39,854 nt of DNA. Source: Myxococcales bacterium. GTDB lineage: Bacteria; Myxococcota_A; Polyangia; Polyangiales; Houyiibacteriaceae. Below, in pieces: positions 1-8,186 of this stretch. The DNA lies in the NCBI GenBank assembly GCA_019637115.1, contig JAHBWH010000064.1, forward strand, positions 1 to 39,854, written 5' to 3'. The translations under genes were made by a program, and so were the position numbers. A model generated the notes under the pieces. It saw nothing but the letters and a program-made list of their open reading frames with translations. It searched no databases and was not told where the DNA came from. Within the stretch, counting starts at the first letter, position 1. Every line of letters begins with the position of its first letter.

Positions 1-50
1 ACACGGTCTCGGACACGGTCTCGGACACGGTCTCGGACACGGTCTCGGAC
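1..50. repeat. 12-bp tandem repeat at left window edge
   Basis: The 12-base unit ACACGGTCTCGG is repeated a little over four times and runs off the window edge. It shares the core GACACGGTC with the 18-bp array at the other end of the window. Read in the frame of the membrane-protein gene that starts at 163, the array has no stop and would encode Thr-Arg-Ser-Arg units. Confidence 0.95.
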
Positions 51-59
51 CGGAGATGC

Positions 60-121
60 AAGGGCAGGGGCACGGGCAAGGGCAGGGGCAGGGGGAAGCG
101 CACAGGCAGGGGCGGGGCGGG
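60..121. repeat. G-rich degenerate hexamer repeat
   Basis: This is a run of GGGCAG/GGGCAC/GGGCAA-like hexamers, rich in G on the plus strand, between the 12-bp array and the first gene. It is open in the frame of the gene at 163. It may be repeat-derived leader DNA; no promoter can be recognised in it. Confidence 0.75.
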
Positions 122-162
122 GCGCTCGGGACTTCGCGACCGGCTCGCACTATGCATCAGAC

Positions 163-513
163 GTGCTCGTCCTGCGCTTCGTGAAGATCCTCTCGGTGCT
201 CGTCCTCGTCGCCGGCTCGCTCGGCGCGACGCTGCCTGCGCCGATGCCGCTCACCACCAGGCGGCGCTTCGCGTTCGCGGTCGCGGCGCCCGGCTTGCTC
301 GCGAGCTGGACGAGCGGCTTCGTGCTCGCGTGGTCCGCTGGCCACCGGCTCTGGAGCACCTGGGTCGTCGTCTCGCTCCTGCTCTCGATCCTCTCCGTCC
401 AGGGCGTGCTCTACAGCGCCGGTCGTGAGGGCCGGGAGTCGTGGAAGGCCTTCGCCTTCACGATGCTCACGCTGGGAGGCGTCGTGGGCCTGATGGTCTG
501 GCGCCCGGCCTGA
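163..513 (+). CDS. Small four-helix membrane protein of unknown function
   Basis: A 116-residue protein with a GTG start and four predicted hydrophobic segments, at roughly residues 4-24, 36-57, 65-85 and 96-113. The short loops contain Arg. The even number of helices suggests both ends lie on the same side of the inner membrane. No catalytic motif is visible, and the family is not recognised. The start is uncertain: there is no clear Shine-Dalgarno sequence, and the frame is open upstream through the repeats to the window edge, so the protein could be longer. It converges with the FAD oxidase gene, whose 3' end lies 71 bases away. Confidence 0.6.
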   Translation: MLVLRFVKILSVLVLVAGSLGATLPAPMPLTTRRRFAFAVAAPGLLASWTSGFVLAWSAGHRLWSTWVVVSLLLSILSVQGVLYSAGREGRESWKAFAFTMLTLGGVVGLMVWRPA

Positions 514-584
514 GCTTCCCTTCGACCGTCCGCACCCAAGTTCGTGCTGCGCGGAACCCGGAACGAACTTCGGTTCGAGGGCCG

Positions 585-2198
585 TCAGCGTGGATCGATG
601 AGCACGCCCGGGTTCAAGAGCCCGCGCGGATCCAGCTCGCGCTTCATAGCGGCGAGCGCCGCCGCGAACGGCTCGGGGCGCTGACGATCGTACCAGGGGC
701 GGTGCGTGCGCCCGACCGCGTGGTGGTGCGTGATCGTCGCGCCGTGCCTCCCGAGCGCCTCGCCGGCGGCGGTCTTGATCGCGTCCCATTGCGTCACCTC
801 GGCGCCGCGCCGCGCGGGCGCGATCCACGTGAAGTAGGGCGCGGGGCCGTCGGGGTAGACGTGCGTGAAACGACACGAGAGGAAGCCACCGCCGGCGACC
901 TCCCGCATCGCCGCGCGCACGCTCGTGACGACGTCGGCGTGGAGCGCGTCGAAGCGGTCCCACGGGACGGCGGTCTCGAAGGTGTCGACCAGCACGCCGA
1001 GCGAGACGAGCACGTTCATGAGGTAGGGCGCCTCGACGAACGCCGCCTTCCACGCGCCGGCGGAGCCTGCGTCGCCGCTCTTCTCGCCTGCCTCGGCGTA
1101 GAGGGGGCCCTTCGGGGCGCGCCCGCCGTGATCCGCGCAGAGCTCCAGCGCGCGCGCCATCCACGGCTGTAGCGGGTGATCGGCGGACTCGAAGCCGACG
1201 AGCAAGACGTGGCTGCCGTCCCCCGTCACGAAGTTCAGGGCGGCCTCGCGCCGATCGAGGAGGCGGCAGTTGGTCGGGTAGAGCCCCGACTGCGCGAGCG
1301 CCCGCGCGGCGGCGACGGCGTCGCTCCACTCTCCGAAGTGCACGCTCGCCGTTGCCCGAAAGGTCGGACGCGGCCGGACGCGCATCCACGCCTCGGTGAT
1401 TACGCCGAGGATGCCCTCCGAGCCGAGCAAGAAGCGATCGGGGCTCGGGCCCGCGCCGCTCCCGGGCAGGCGCCAGCTCTCCCAAGGGCCCCGAGGGGTG
1501 AGCGCGCGAATCGAGGCCGTCAGATCGTCGACGTGGGTGTAGACCGTCGCGAAATGACCGCCCGCGCGCGTCGCGAGCCAGCCACCCAGCGTGCTGTGCT
1601 CGAAGCTCTGCGGGAAGCATCGCAGCGTGAGCCCGTGCGCCGCGAGCTGCGACTCGAGCAGGGGTCCGGTCGCGCCGGCTTGGATGCGCGCCGTGAGCGA
1701 GGTCGGCTCCACCTCCAGCACGCGATCGAGGCGCGCGAGATCGAGCGAGAGCACGCCCGCGAAGCCATCGGGGGCGCGCGCCTCGACGCCCGCGACGACG
1801 CTCGTCCCGCCGCCGTAGGGGACGACCACGACGCGCGCGTCGCTCGCCCACTCCAGCGTGCGTCGGACGTCGTCCTCGCTCTCCGGCAGCGCGACCAGGT
1901 CCGGCGCCGCGTCGAAGTCCCCCGCGAACCCGCGGACGATGTCGCGGAACGCGCGACCGTAGGTGTGTCGAACGCGCGCCTCGGGATCGTCGGTGACGAA
2001 GGACAACGACGACGGCGGCGCGACTCGACTTTCGGGGATGACCGACGCGACGGCCTCGAGCGTCGGAGGATCGAAGGGGCCCTGCGGGTCGATCCCGAGC
2101 ATCCCCTTCAGCTGCCCGCCGAAGCTCTTGCGCGCCTCGTGGCTCGGGAACTTGTCCGCCCAACCCCACCCCCAGAAGCTCTTCTCACGCGCGCTCAT
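585..2198 (-). CDS. FAD-binding oxidase, alkyldihydroxyacetonephosphate synthase-like
   Basis: A 537-residue flavoprotein of the VAO/PCMH superfamily. The motif PYGGGTSVV (about residues 127-135) is the FAD-pyrophosphate loop typical of the PCMH domain. The C-terminal half carries the His-rich stretch THHHAVG followed by RTHRPWYDRQRP, and the protein ends with DPRGLLNPGVLI, both characteristic of alkyldihydroxyacetonephosphate synthase (AGPS) and its bacterial relatives. AGPS exchanges the acyl chain of acyl-DHAP for a fatty alcohol in ether-lipid synthesis, and myxobacteria make ether lipids; whether this copy does so is inference. Length suits the bacterial family, and no targeting signal is seen. 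The start is an ATG at 2198. No partner gene for ether-lipid synthesis lies beside it. A general FAD-linked oxidase is the alternative. Confidence 0.85.
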   Translation of the reverse strand: MSAREKSFWGWGWADKFPSHEARKSFGGQLKGMLGIDPQGPFDPPTLEAVASVIPESRVAPPSSLSFVTDDPEARVRHTYGRAFRDIVRGFAGDFDAAPDLVALPESEDDVRRTLEWASDARVVVVPYGGGTSVVAGVEARAPDGFAGVLSLDLARLDRVLEVEPTSLTARIQAGATGPLLESQLAAHGLTLRCFPQSFEHSTLGGWLATRAGGHFATVYTHVDDLTASIRALTPRGPWESWRLPGSGAGPSPDRFLLGSEGILGVITEAWMRVRPRPTFRATASVHFGEWSDAVAAARALAQSGLYPTNCRLLDRREAALNFVTGDGSHVLLVGFESADHPLQPWMARALELCADHGGRAPKGPLYAEAGEKSGDAGSAGAWKAAFVEAPYLMNVLVSLGVLVDTFETAVPWDRFDALHADVVTSVRAAMREVAGGGFLSCRFTHVYPDGPAPYFTWIAPARRGAEVTQWDAIKTAAGEALGRHGATITHHHAVGRTHRPWYDRQRPEPFAAALAAMKRELDPRGLLNPGVLIDPR

Positions 2199-2306
2199 CC
2201 CGCGAGCCTACACCACGGCGCCGGGCGCCAGCCTCGGAAGCCGCGAGCCGAGCCGTGCTCGAGGTCTCCTCCGATCGCCCGCGCGATTCGCTGGCGTCGA
2301 AAGCCG

Positions 2307-2340
2307 CGAGCCCCGCGTCCTCATCGAGGAGCGGGGCTCG
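2307..2340 (-). terminator. Hairpin downstream of tRNA-Leu, probable terminator
   Basis: Perfect 10-base arms (2307-2316 and 2331-2340, CGAGCCCCGC and its complement) are extended by a 5-bp inner stem (2318-2322/2326-2330) after a one-base bulge, with a 3-nt loop. It lies 36 bases past the tRNA 3' end on the minus strand and is followed there by a short T-containing stretch. A Rho-independent terminator for the tRNA transcript fits best, though the U tract is weak. Confidence 0.6.
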
Positions 2341-2376
2341 TTGCGTGCCCGGGACCAATCGGGCTCAGGTCGTCGG

Positions 2377-2460
2377 TGCGGAAGAGAGGACTCGAACCTC
2401 CACGCCCTTGCGGGCACAGGAACCTGAATCCTGCGCGTCTGCCAGTTCCGCCACTTCCGC
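2377..2460 (-). tRNA. tRNA-Leu (anticodon CAG)
   Basis: On the minus strand the 84-nt gene folds as a class II tRNA. The acceptor stem GCGGAAG pairs with CTTCCGC, with discriminator A. The D arm carries TGGCAGAC, the anticodon stem CAGGA/TCCTG encloses loop TTCAGGT with anticodon CAG, the long variable arm is GCCCGCAAGGGCG-like, and the T arm is GGTTCGAGTCC. The 3' CCA is not encoded, since the next bases read CCG. CAG reads CUG, expected to be a major leucine codon in this GC-rich genome. Confidence 0.97.
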
Positions 2461-2567
2461 GTGGGGACCGGCTAAGTAGACCTCGCGGCTCGCGAAGTCA
2501 AGGACGAGCCACGCGGTCTCGGGCGTTCGGCCATGTCGCCCGCTGCCGAGGGTAGCGACACCGCCGC

Positions 2568-3743
2568 TCAGAGGCCCCACCTCCGCCGGAGGTATTGGTG
2601 GACCTGCATGGTCTCCGGTCCGGTGAGAACCCGATCGTAGACCAGCACCTCGCCGACCCTGCCCCGGAAGGTGCCGCCAGGACCGACGCCGATCACGAAC
2701 GCGTGGCTCGTGACGGTCGCGCTCTCGGTGAGCACCAGGGTGTTGGTGTTGGCCATGAGGTTGCTGCCCTCGGCGACGTTGAGCTGCAGGATGCCCGCTG
2801 GAATGCTCCCATACCGAACGGCTCGGATGATGTCGGGGACCGCCAGGGGCCGAGAGGTGGCGACCGCGTCGCCCGTGACCGAGCCGCCCGCGGCCGTCCC
2901 TCGATGGACGAAGCGGTAGCCTGACCCGGTCGTCTCCAAGAACGTCGCGTAGTTCGTGCCCGTGCGCGTCGACACGATCCCGAGGCCGCTCATGAGGTTG
3001 CTCGCGCCAGCGACCACGAAGACGGTGAAGTCTTCACCCGAGAGCGCGTTCGTGCTGCCCGACGAGGCAACACGCTCGTTGTCGCTGTCGAAGACCACGA
3101 CCGCGCGACCGTTCCAGACGTTCGTCGCGAGGGTAGGCCGCGCGCCGGCCGGGCTGACCAGCGGGAACGTACCTACGCGGCTCGGCCAGGCCGTGACCTC
3201 GTCCGAAGCGTTCGTGACGACGTTCGCGTGATCGGCGTCGTACCAGAGCCGCAGGCCCGTGATGACCTCGAGCTCAGGCTCGCACTCGTCATCCACGAGC
3301 GACCAACCCGCCGCGCACTCGTCGCAGAGGTCTCCCGCCCAGCCCGTGTCGCACACACACCTTCGCGATCCAGAGCTCGCGCTCTCTTCGCAGGTGCCAC
3401 GGTCCCCGCAGTCGAGCGCGTCGTCTCCCGTGGCGTCACACCCGAGCTCACACACGCCGTCGTCATCGGCGTCCTGATAACCCTCGGCGCAATCCGAGCA
3501 GTCCGCCCCCGCCATGCCCGTTGGGCACGCGCCCCCGTCGGGGTCGTCGCCGCCGTCCATGTCGCTCCCACCGTCGCCGGGGCCGCCGTCGGTGGGGACG
3601 GGCCCGCCATCGATCGCCGAGTCGGCGCCGCCGTCGCTCGGCGTCATTCCCGAGTCCGTCTCGCCCGGCGCGTCGTCGTCTCCGCACGCCGCCGCGACCA
3701 GGAGCACGCTGCACATCAACCAACGTACCGATCTCGTTCGCAT
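2568..3743 (-). CDS. Cys-rich lipoprotein with EGF-like repeats and LamG-like domain
   Basis: A 391-residue predicted lipoprotein. The start at 3743 is chosen because GAGAGGA lies 8 bases upstream and it gives a short signal peptide with lipobox VAAAC at about residue 20; an in-frame start at 3779 is also possible. Next come an Asp/Gly-rich linker (about 21-75), a Cys-rich region with EGF-like spacing (about 75-155), and a beta-rich C-terminal domain that starts GLRLWYDA and ends with FRGRVGEVLVYDR, resembling concanavalin/LamG-type lectin modules. Such proteins are usually held at the outer membrane and bind glycans or other surface ligands; no ligand can be named. It diverges from the LuxR regulator across a 127-bp gap that should hold both promoters. 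Confidence 0.8.
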   Translation of the reverse strand: MRTRSVRWLMCSVLLVAAACGDDDAPGETDSGMTPSDGGADSAIDGGPVPTDGGPGDGGSDMDGGDDPDGGACPTGMAGADCSDCAEGYQDADDDGVCELGCDATGDDALDCGDRGTCEESASSGSRRCVCDTGWAGDLCDECAAGWSLVDDECEPELEVITGLRLWYDADHANVVTNASDEVTAWPSRVGTFPLVSPAGARPTLATNVWNGRAVVVFDSDNERVASSGSTNALSGEDFTVFVVAGASNLMSGLGIVSTRTGTNYATFLETTGSGYRFVHRGTAAGGSVTGDAVATSRPLAVPDIIRAVRYGSIPAGILQLNVAEGSNLMANTNTLVLTESATVTSHAFVIGVGPGGTFRGRVGEVLVYDRVLTGPETMQVHQYLRRRWGL

Positions 3744-3870
3744 TACGTTCGTCCTCTCCCCCGACCTTCGCCGAGTCATCGGTGCCAGGATGGGGAGGGG
3801 GCTGCCGGTGCTCCATGGTCACCTCGACACCGCGCCGCCGAAGGGATGACCATGCGGTGAAGAATTGCTC

Positions 3871-4827
3871 ATGTCGCCGTCCTCGGACCTCGGGCATCCT
3901 CGGGCGTTGATGGGGATCAACGCGCTGAAGCTGTTGGGCGTGCTGGAGGCCGCCGATCGCGTCGAGCAGCTCGACGACTGGGCGGCGGCGTTTGGGACCA
4001 GCCTGCGGCGCACGACGCGAGCGCTCGGCGCGCAGCTCCTCCGGGTCCGTGAGGGGGGGGCGCGGCTCGAGCTCCTCGGCCCCGAGGACCCCATCGCGCG
4101 GGCGGTCGTCGTCGCCGGTCACGGGACGCTCGACGGGGATCAACGTCGGCGCCTCTACGCGAGCGGCGTCACCGTCGCTTGCGTCGGCGACCTCTTCGGC
4201 GCGGGCCCGCTGCCCGAGCCGCTCGGTTCCTCGATGGCCGCTGCGGGCGTCGGGGACGTGCTCGGCCTCGTGGCGCCACCGGGCCTGAGCGTCGGCGTCT
4301 TCTTCCCCGAGCGATTGCGGCTCGACCTGCGGCGTCGACAGCTCCTCGCGTCGTTCTGTCAGCACCTCGGCGCGTCCGTCGCGCTCCGAGAGGCGCGCGA
4401 GGAGCGCGCGCTCGACGCCGCCGACTTGCCCGCCGAGCTCGATGGGGCGCTCGAGGAGCTCGACCAGCGGCGCCGATGGGCGCGTCGTCACGGCGACGCC
4501 GACGACGCCGCGAGCGCCGTCGCGTTCCTCGGCGCGTTGGCGAACGAAGGCTTTGCGGTGGTCGAGGAGGCGCGGCGCGGGCGTCGTCGTCGGCTCGTCG
4601 CGGTGCGCGTGAGGGAGCCCTCGGCCCGCGCGATGCGCGCGCTCGACGAGGGCGAGCGGGCGGTGCTCGAGGGGTTGATCGCGGGCTGTTCGTCACAAGA
4701 GATCGCGTTCGACCTCGGCGTCGCGGAGGCCACCGTCTCGGGGCGCATCGCCCGCATCCGCAGCAAGCTCGGCCTGGATCCGCGGGACGAGATCGTGCGA
4801 GTGGCGGCCGCACGGAGGCGCTCGTGA
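3871..4827 (+). CDS. LuxR-type transcriptional regulator
   Basis: A 318-residue predicted DNA-binding protein. The last 65 residues form a LuxR/FixJ-type helix-turn-helix: LDEGERAVLEGLIAGCSSQEIA, then VAEATVSGRIARIRSKLG. The first 240 residues look like a degenerate GAF/PAS-like sensory region and have no receiver aspartate pattern, so this is not a two-component response regulator. ATG 3871 is preferred over the TTG two codons earlier; GGTGAAG lies upstream. It is followed, after a repeat-bearing gap, by a second LuxR-containing regulator whose leader resembles this gene's 5' end, so the two may be related and co-regulated. Target genes are unknown. Confidence 0.8.
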   Translation: MSPSSDLGHPRALMGINALKLLGVLEAADRVEQLDDWAAAFGTSLRRTTRALGAQLLRVREGGARLELLGPEDPIARAVVVAGHGTLDGDQRRRLYASGVTVACVGDLFGAGPLPEPLGSSMAAAGVGDVLGLVAPPGLSVGVFFPERLRLDLRRRQLLASFCQHLGASVALREAREERALDAADLPAELDGALEELDQRRRWARRHGDADDAASAVAFLGALANEGFAVVEEARRGRRRRLVAVRVREPSARAMRALDEGERAVLEGLIAGCSSQEIAFDLGVAEATVSGRIARIRSKLGLDPRDEIVRVAAARRRS

Positions 4828-4866
4828 GCCGCGTCGCGGCACCCCCGACGACCACACCGCGGCTCC

Positions 4867-4941
4867 GTACGTGGCCCCCGACGCGGGCCCGCACATGGCT
4901 CCCGATTCGGACGCCGTCGCACACGTGGCTGCACACGTGGT
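4867..4941. repeat. Degenerate ACGTGGC repeats between two regulator genes
   Basis: Four copies of ACGTGGC-like heptamers start at 4869, 4893, 4923 and 4935, at spacings of 24, 30 and 12 bases, all multiples of six. The last two each contain the palindrome CACGTG (4922-4927 and 4934-4939), one helical turn apart. They lie in the 274-bp gap before the LuxR/AraC regulator. They may be operator half-sites or simply a decayed minisatellite. Confidence 0.5.
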
Positions 4942-5101
4942 TTCGGACGGGGCTCGAGACACCCGCGCCGCCTCCGTTCGCCGACCAGCCGCGTCGAACA
5001 ACTGCCCATGTCGCGCTCGCCGCACGCGCGGCATCTTCGTGGCCATGGGAGGCCGACACCGCAGCGACATCTCGTCCGCCCTGGGCGGCGAGGAGGGCGT
5101 G

Positions 5102-6376
5102 ATGGATCGGCGGGAGCTTCCAGACGGTCTCGTGCGCTTCACGCTCGGCGACCTCGAGGTGCTCGTGCTCGATCTCGAGCTCCCCGAGGCGCCGCTACCC
5201 GAGCTGACCCCGAGCGAGCGGTCGGTCGCCACGCTCGTGGCGGATGGGCTCTCGAACGGCGAGATCGCGGAGGCGCGAGAGGTCTCGGAGCGGACCGTGG
5301 CCAACCAGATCCGCAGCATCTTCCAGAAGCTCGGGGTCTGCTCCCGCTGGGATCTCGCGCTCCTGATGACCCGCCGCGCCCTGGAGCCGGTCGTCGACGC
5401 GCCGACGGTCCTCGTCCGCCGAGACCCCCCCTCGCGGAGCTACTCGGGCATCTACAACTCGCCCACCTCCGCGGCCGTCTTGCGCGCGTCGTACGAGCGG
5501 CACGGCGTCGACTTCGAGGCGGCGTGCGCGCGTCGACGAGCCGCTCCAGAGCCGGACGGCTCCCTCGCGCGCGAGGACTATTGCGCGCTCTTCGACGAGC
5601 TCGCGGCCGAGCTCGGCGAGCCCGAGCTCGGTGTTCGTCTCCCACGGAGCGTGCCCATCGGCGCGCTCGGCATGCTCGAGTGGCTCGGGATGAGCGCGCC
5701 GACGCTCGGCGACGCGATGGCGATCGTGAGCACGCATGGTGACCTCCTGCACCCCGGCGCGCGCCGCGAGACGCGGGTGCGAGGCGACGAGCTCCGCGTC
5801 GAGTACTCGGTCGACGGGCTCTCGATGCCGCGCGTCGTGCTCGACTGGTCGATGGTCTGCCTGCTCGAGCGGATCCGGAGCGGCGCCCCGGAGGTCGAGC
5901 CGATCGAGCTGCAGGTGCAATACGACCGCCCGCGCGGGGGCGTCGTCGAGGCGCTCGTCGGCTGTCCAGTGCGCTTTGGCGCCGAGACCAACGCCCTCGT
6001 CCTCCCCCGCGAGCAAGCCGAGATGCGGCTCCCCACGAGCGACCCCGAGACCTTCGAGCGCCTGCGGGCCATCGCGGACTGGCGGCTCGACGCGGCGCGA
6101 TCGAGCGTCGTTGGCCAGCTCCGCGCGGCGGTCACCGGCGTGCTCGAGCGAGACGCGGTGGCGACCCCGCGCGAGGTCGCGCGCGCGCTCGGCGTGCCGA
6201 TGAACGCGCTCGGCAGGGAGCTCGCTCGACCCGACCTGCCCATGGCCAGCCGGGGCCTCTCCTTCGCCGACGTCGTGAGCCTCTGCCGCGCCGAGCGCGT
6301 GATCGGCGCGCTCGAAGGGAGAGGCGTCGACGCGCGCCACGTGGGGATCGTGCTCTCCGCGCTCGCGGAGCGCTGA
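5102..6376 (+). CDS. Hybrid LuxR-HTH / AraC-type regulator
   Basis: A 424-residue protein with an unusual domain order. Residues about 34-95 form a LuxR-type helix-turn-helix (LTPSERSVATLVADGLSNGE, then VSERTVANQIRSIFQKLGV). From about 113 to 290 the sequence matches the ligand-binding domain of AraC-family regulators of the PF12625 type (LPRSVPIGALGMLEWLGMSA; pattern of HGDLLHP, LDWSMVCLLERI). The C-terminus keeps an AraC-like helical segment (ATPREVARALGVPMNALGRE, then SLCRAERVIGAL) but ends early, so its second helix-turn-helix is probably incomplete. The start at 5102 is chosen for the strong GAGGAGG upstream; the frame is open back to 4871 through repeats. It should sense a small hydrophobic or sugar-like ligand, with DNA binding moved to the LuxR module. 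It converges with the sensor kinase gene. Confidence 0.8.
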   Translation: MDRRELPDGLVRFTLGDLEVLVLDLELPEAPLPELTPSERSVATLVADGLSNGEIAEAREVSERTVANQIRSIFQKLGVCSRWDLALLMTRRALEPVVDAPTVLVRRDPPSRSYSGIYNSPTSAAVLRASYERHGVDFEAACARRRAAPEPDGSLAREDYCALFDELAAELGEPELGVRLPRSVPIGALGMLEWLGMSAPTLGDAMAIVSTHGDLLHPGARRETRVRGDELRVEYSVDGLSMPRVVLDWSMVCLLERIRSGAPEVEPIELQVQYDRPRGGVVEALVGCPVRFGAETNALVLPREQAEMRLPTSDPETFERLRAIADWRLDAARSSVVGQLRAAVTGVLERDAVATPREVARALGVPMNALGRELARPDLPMASRGLSFADVVSLCRAERVIGALEGRGVDARHVGIVLSALAER

Positions 6377-6389
6377 GCGCGCGCGAGCC

Positions 6390-8186
6390 TCACGGCCCGT
6401 TGCGGCTCGTCGACTTCGCCTTCGCGCGGCTCAGAGGGAGCGCCGTGTCCGAGAGGCTCGCGCTCGGCTCGTCGGGCGCCGGGCCCTCGGCCGGCAGGGT
6501 CACGACGAAGGCGGCCCCGCCGTCGAGGCCGTCCTCGACGTCCACGCTCCCGCCGTGGTCTCCGACGATGCGGTGGACGATCGCGAGGCCGAGGCCGGTG
6601 CCGTGCGCCTTCGTCGTGAAGTAGGGCTCGAAGACGCGCAGTCGCTCTTCGAGGGGGATGCCTGGTCCGTCGTCGAGCACCCGGAGGAGCGCGCCTTCGG
6701 GCGTGGGCTCGAGGTGCACCTCGACGTGTCCGCCCGTGCCCCCGTGGCGCGCCGTCGCGGCGTCCGTCGCGTTCTGCACCAGGTTGAGCAGCACCTGCGT
6801 GAGCTGGTCTCGGTCGGCGCGCACCTCGACGGGCGCGTCCGCCCGCACCGTCAGCTGCACCGCCTCGTCGGTGTGCAGCCCCACGACGTGCTGCACGACG
6901 TCACGGAGGTCGAGCCGGACGGGGCGGGGGCGCGGCATCCGCGCGAAGCGGCTGAACTCCGTGACCATGTCGTTCAGCCGCTTGACCTCCTCGAGGATGA
7001 CGCCCGTCGACTGCTGGAACTCCTCGTCGAAGCTCGGGTGGCCGCGCGCGTGCAGCTTCCGCATCGTCTCGATCTCCATCTGGATCGGCTGGAGCGGGTT
7101 CTTGATCTCGTGCGCGATGCGACGGGCGACCTCCCGCCACGCCGCGATGCGCTCGGCGCGGAGCAGCTTGCGGCGCGTGGCCGCGAGCTCCTTGGTCATG
7201 TCGTTGAAGGCGCGGAGCGTACGGCCGACGTCGTCACCGTCGCGCGCGCGGCCGGTCTCGATCTCGGAGTCGAGGTCGCCCTTGGCGACGCGCCGAGTGG
7301 CCTCTTCGAGGGCGCGGAGCGGGCGCGAGAGCATCCACGCGACGAGGAGCGCGAGCACGAGCGCGACGAGCAGGCCGCCGCCGGCCACGTAGACGCTGCG
7401 CGCGCGGAGCCGATCGAGATCGTCGCGGAGCGGCGCGTCGTCCAAGGTGGCGATCAAGCGGAGCGTGTCGTCGGAGGTGCCCATCGGGAACGCGCGGACC
7501 TGTCGCGGCGGCTCGCGATCGGTCGGCGGGGTCGCGTCCCCCGGTCCCACCCAAGCGAGCCGGACGGGGCCACCGTCTCCGCTGGTCGCGACGAGGTCGT
7601 CGTCGAGCAAGCGACCGCCGAGGACGGCCAAGCTCACGCCGTCGCGTTGGGTCGTGCACCCCGTGATCAGCACGCGGACGTCTCGCGGCGCGCCCTCGTC
7701 GGCGGGCAGGACGCGGACCGTCTCGATCCACGGTGCGCCGCCGTGGCGCGCGAGCGCGTCGAGGAGCTGCCCGTCGCGGGCGCCTGCGCGATCGGGGTAA
7801 TGCCCTGCGGCGAGCACGCGCCCCCGATCGTCGCCGCTGCGCGCGTCGAGCAGGTGGAGCGTGTCGAAGCGTCGCCCGCGCATCAGCGGCGGAAGCGCCG
7901 AGACGAGGGCCTGCTGCCGCGACGCGTCGAAGCGCTGCGCCGCGAGGTCGAGCAGCAGCCGGTCGACGACGGGCTCGTGCTGGCACAACGCCCGCACCGC
8001 GCGAGCGTCGGCGTCGAGCACGTCGTCGAGGCGGCGCCCCGCGCTGCCCGTGCGCTGCTCGAGCTGTCGCGCGTGATCGGCCTCGAGCTCCTCGACGAAG
8101 GTCTTCTGCACCACGAGGCCGAGCGCGCCGAAGGGGACGAGCGCCGCGAGCGAGAAGAGCAGGACGAGGCGGGCGCGGAGGCTCAT
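6390..8186 (-). CDS. NtrY-like membrane sensor histidine kinase
   Basis: A 598-residue inner-membrane histidine kinase. A first membrane helix (about 5-26) and a second (about 266-286) enclose a roughly 240-residue periplasmic sensor region, cache-like by size. A HAMP segment follows (SRPLRALEEATRRVAKGDLD), then the DHp helix with the phospho-acceptor His at about 359 in RIAHEIKNPLQPI, and a complete ATPase domain with N box NLVQNATDAA, G1 box DDGPGIP, F box FEPYFTTK and G2 box GTGLGLAIV. The HEIKNPL pattern and architecture are those of NtrY-type kinases. No receiver domain is fused and no response regulator is adjacent. The ATG overlaps the stop of the solute-binding-like gene by 4 nt, so it is the last gene of a four-gene operon and may be informed by its upstream partners. 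Confidence 0.9.
   Translation of the reverse strand: MSLRARLVLLFSLAALVPFGALGLVVQKTFVEELEADHARQLEQRTGSAGRRLDDVLDADARAVRALCQHEPVVDRLLLDLAAQRFDASRQQALVSALPPLMRGRRFDTLHLLDARSGDDRGRVLAAGHYPDRAGARDGQLLDALARHGGAPWIETVRVLPADEGAPRDVRVLITGCTTQRDGVSLAVLGGRLLDDDLVATSGDGGPVRLAWVGPGDATPPTDREPPRQVRAFPMGTSDDTLRLIATLDDAPLRDDLDRLRARSVYVAGGGLLVALVLALLVAWMLSRPLRALEEATRRVAKGDLDSEIETGRARDGDDVGRTLRAFNDMTKELAATRRKLLRAERIAAWREVARRIAHEIKNPLQPIQMEIETMRKLHARGHPSFDEEFQQSTGVILEEVKRLNDMVTEFSRFARMPRPRPVRLDLRDVVQHVVGLHTDEAVQLTVRADAPVEVRADRDQLTQVLLNLVQNATDAATARHGGTGGHVEVHLEPTPEGALLRVLDDGPGIPLEERLRVFEPYFTTKAHGTGLGLAIVHRIVGDHGGSVDVEDGLDGGAAFVVTLPAEGPAPDEPSASLSDTALPLSRAKAKSTSRNGP

Noticed and set aside
157-2169. Very long Arg/Gly/Ala-rich reading frames opposite or out of phase with real genes, here and throughout
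   Set aside because: They arise from GC-rich codon bias of the true gene in another frame. They lack domains, start signals and normal composition.
4922-4939. CACGTG pair as a defined operator
   Set aside because: The sites are part of a degenerate repeat, and such palindromes are common in this composition. No evidence links them to a regulator.
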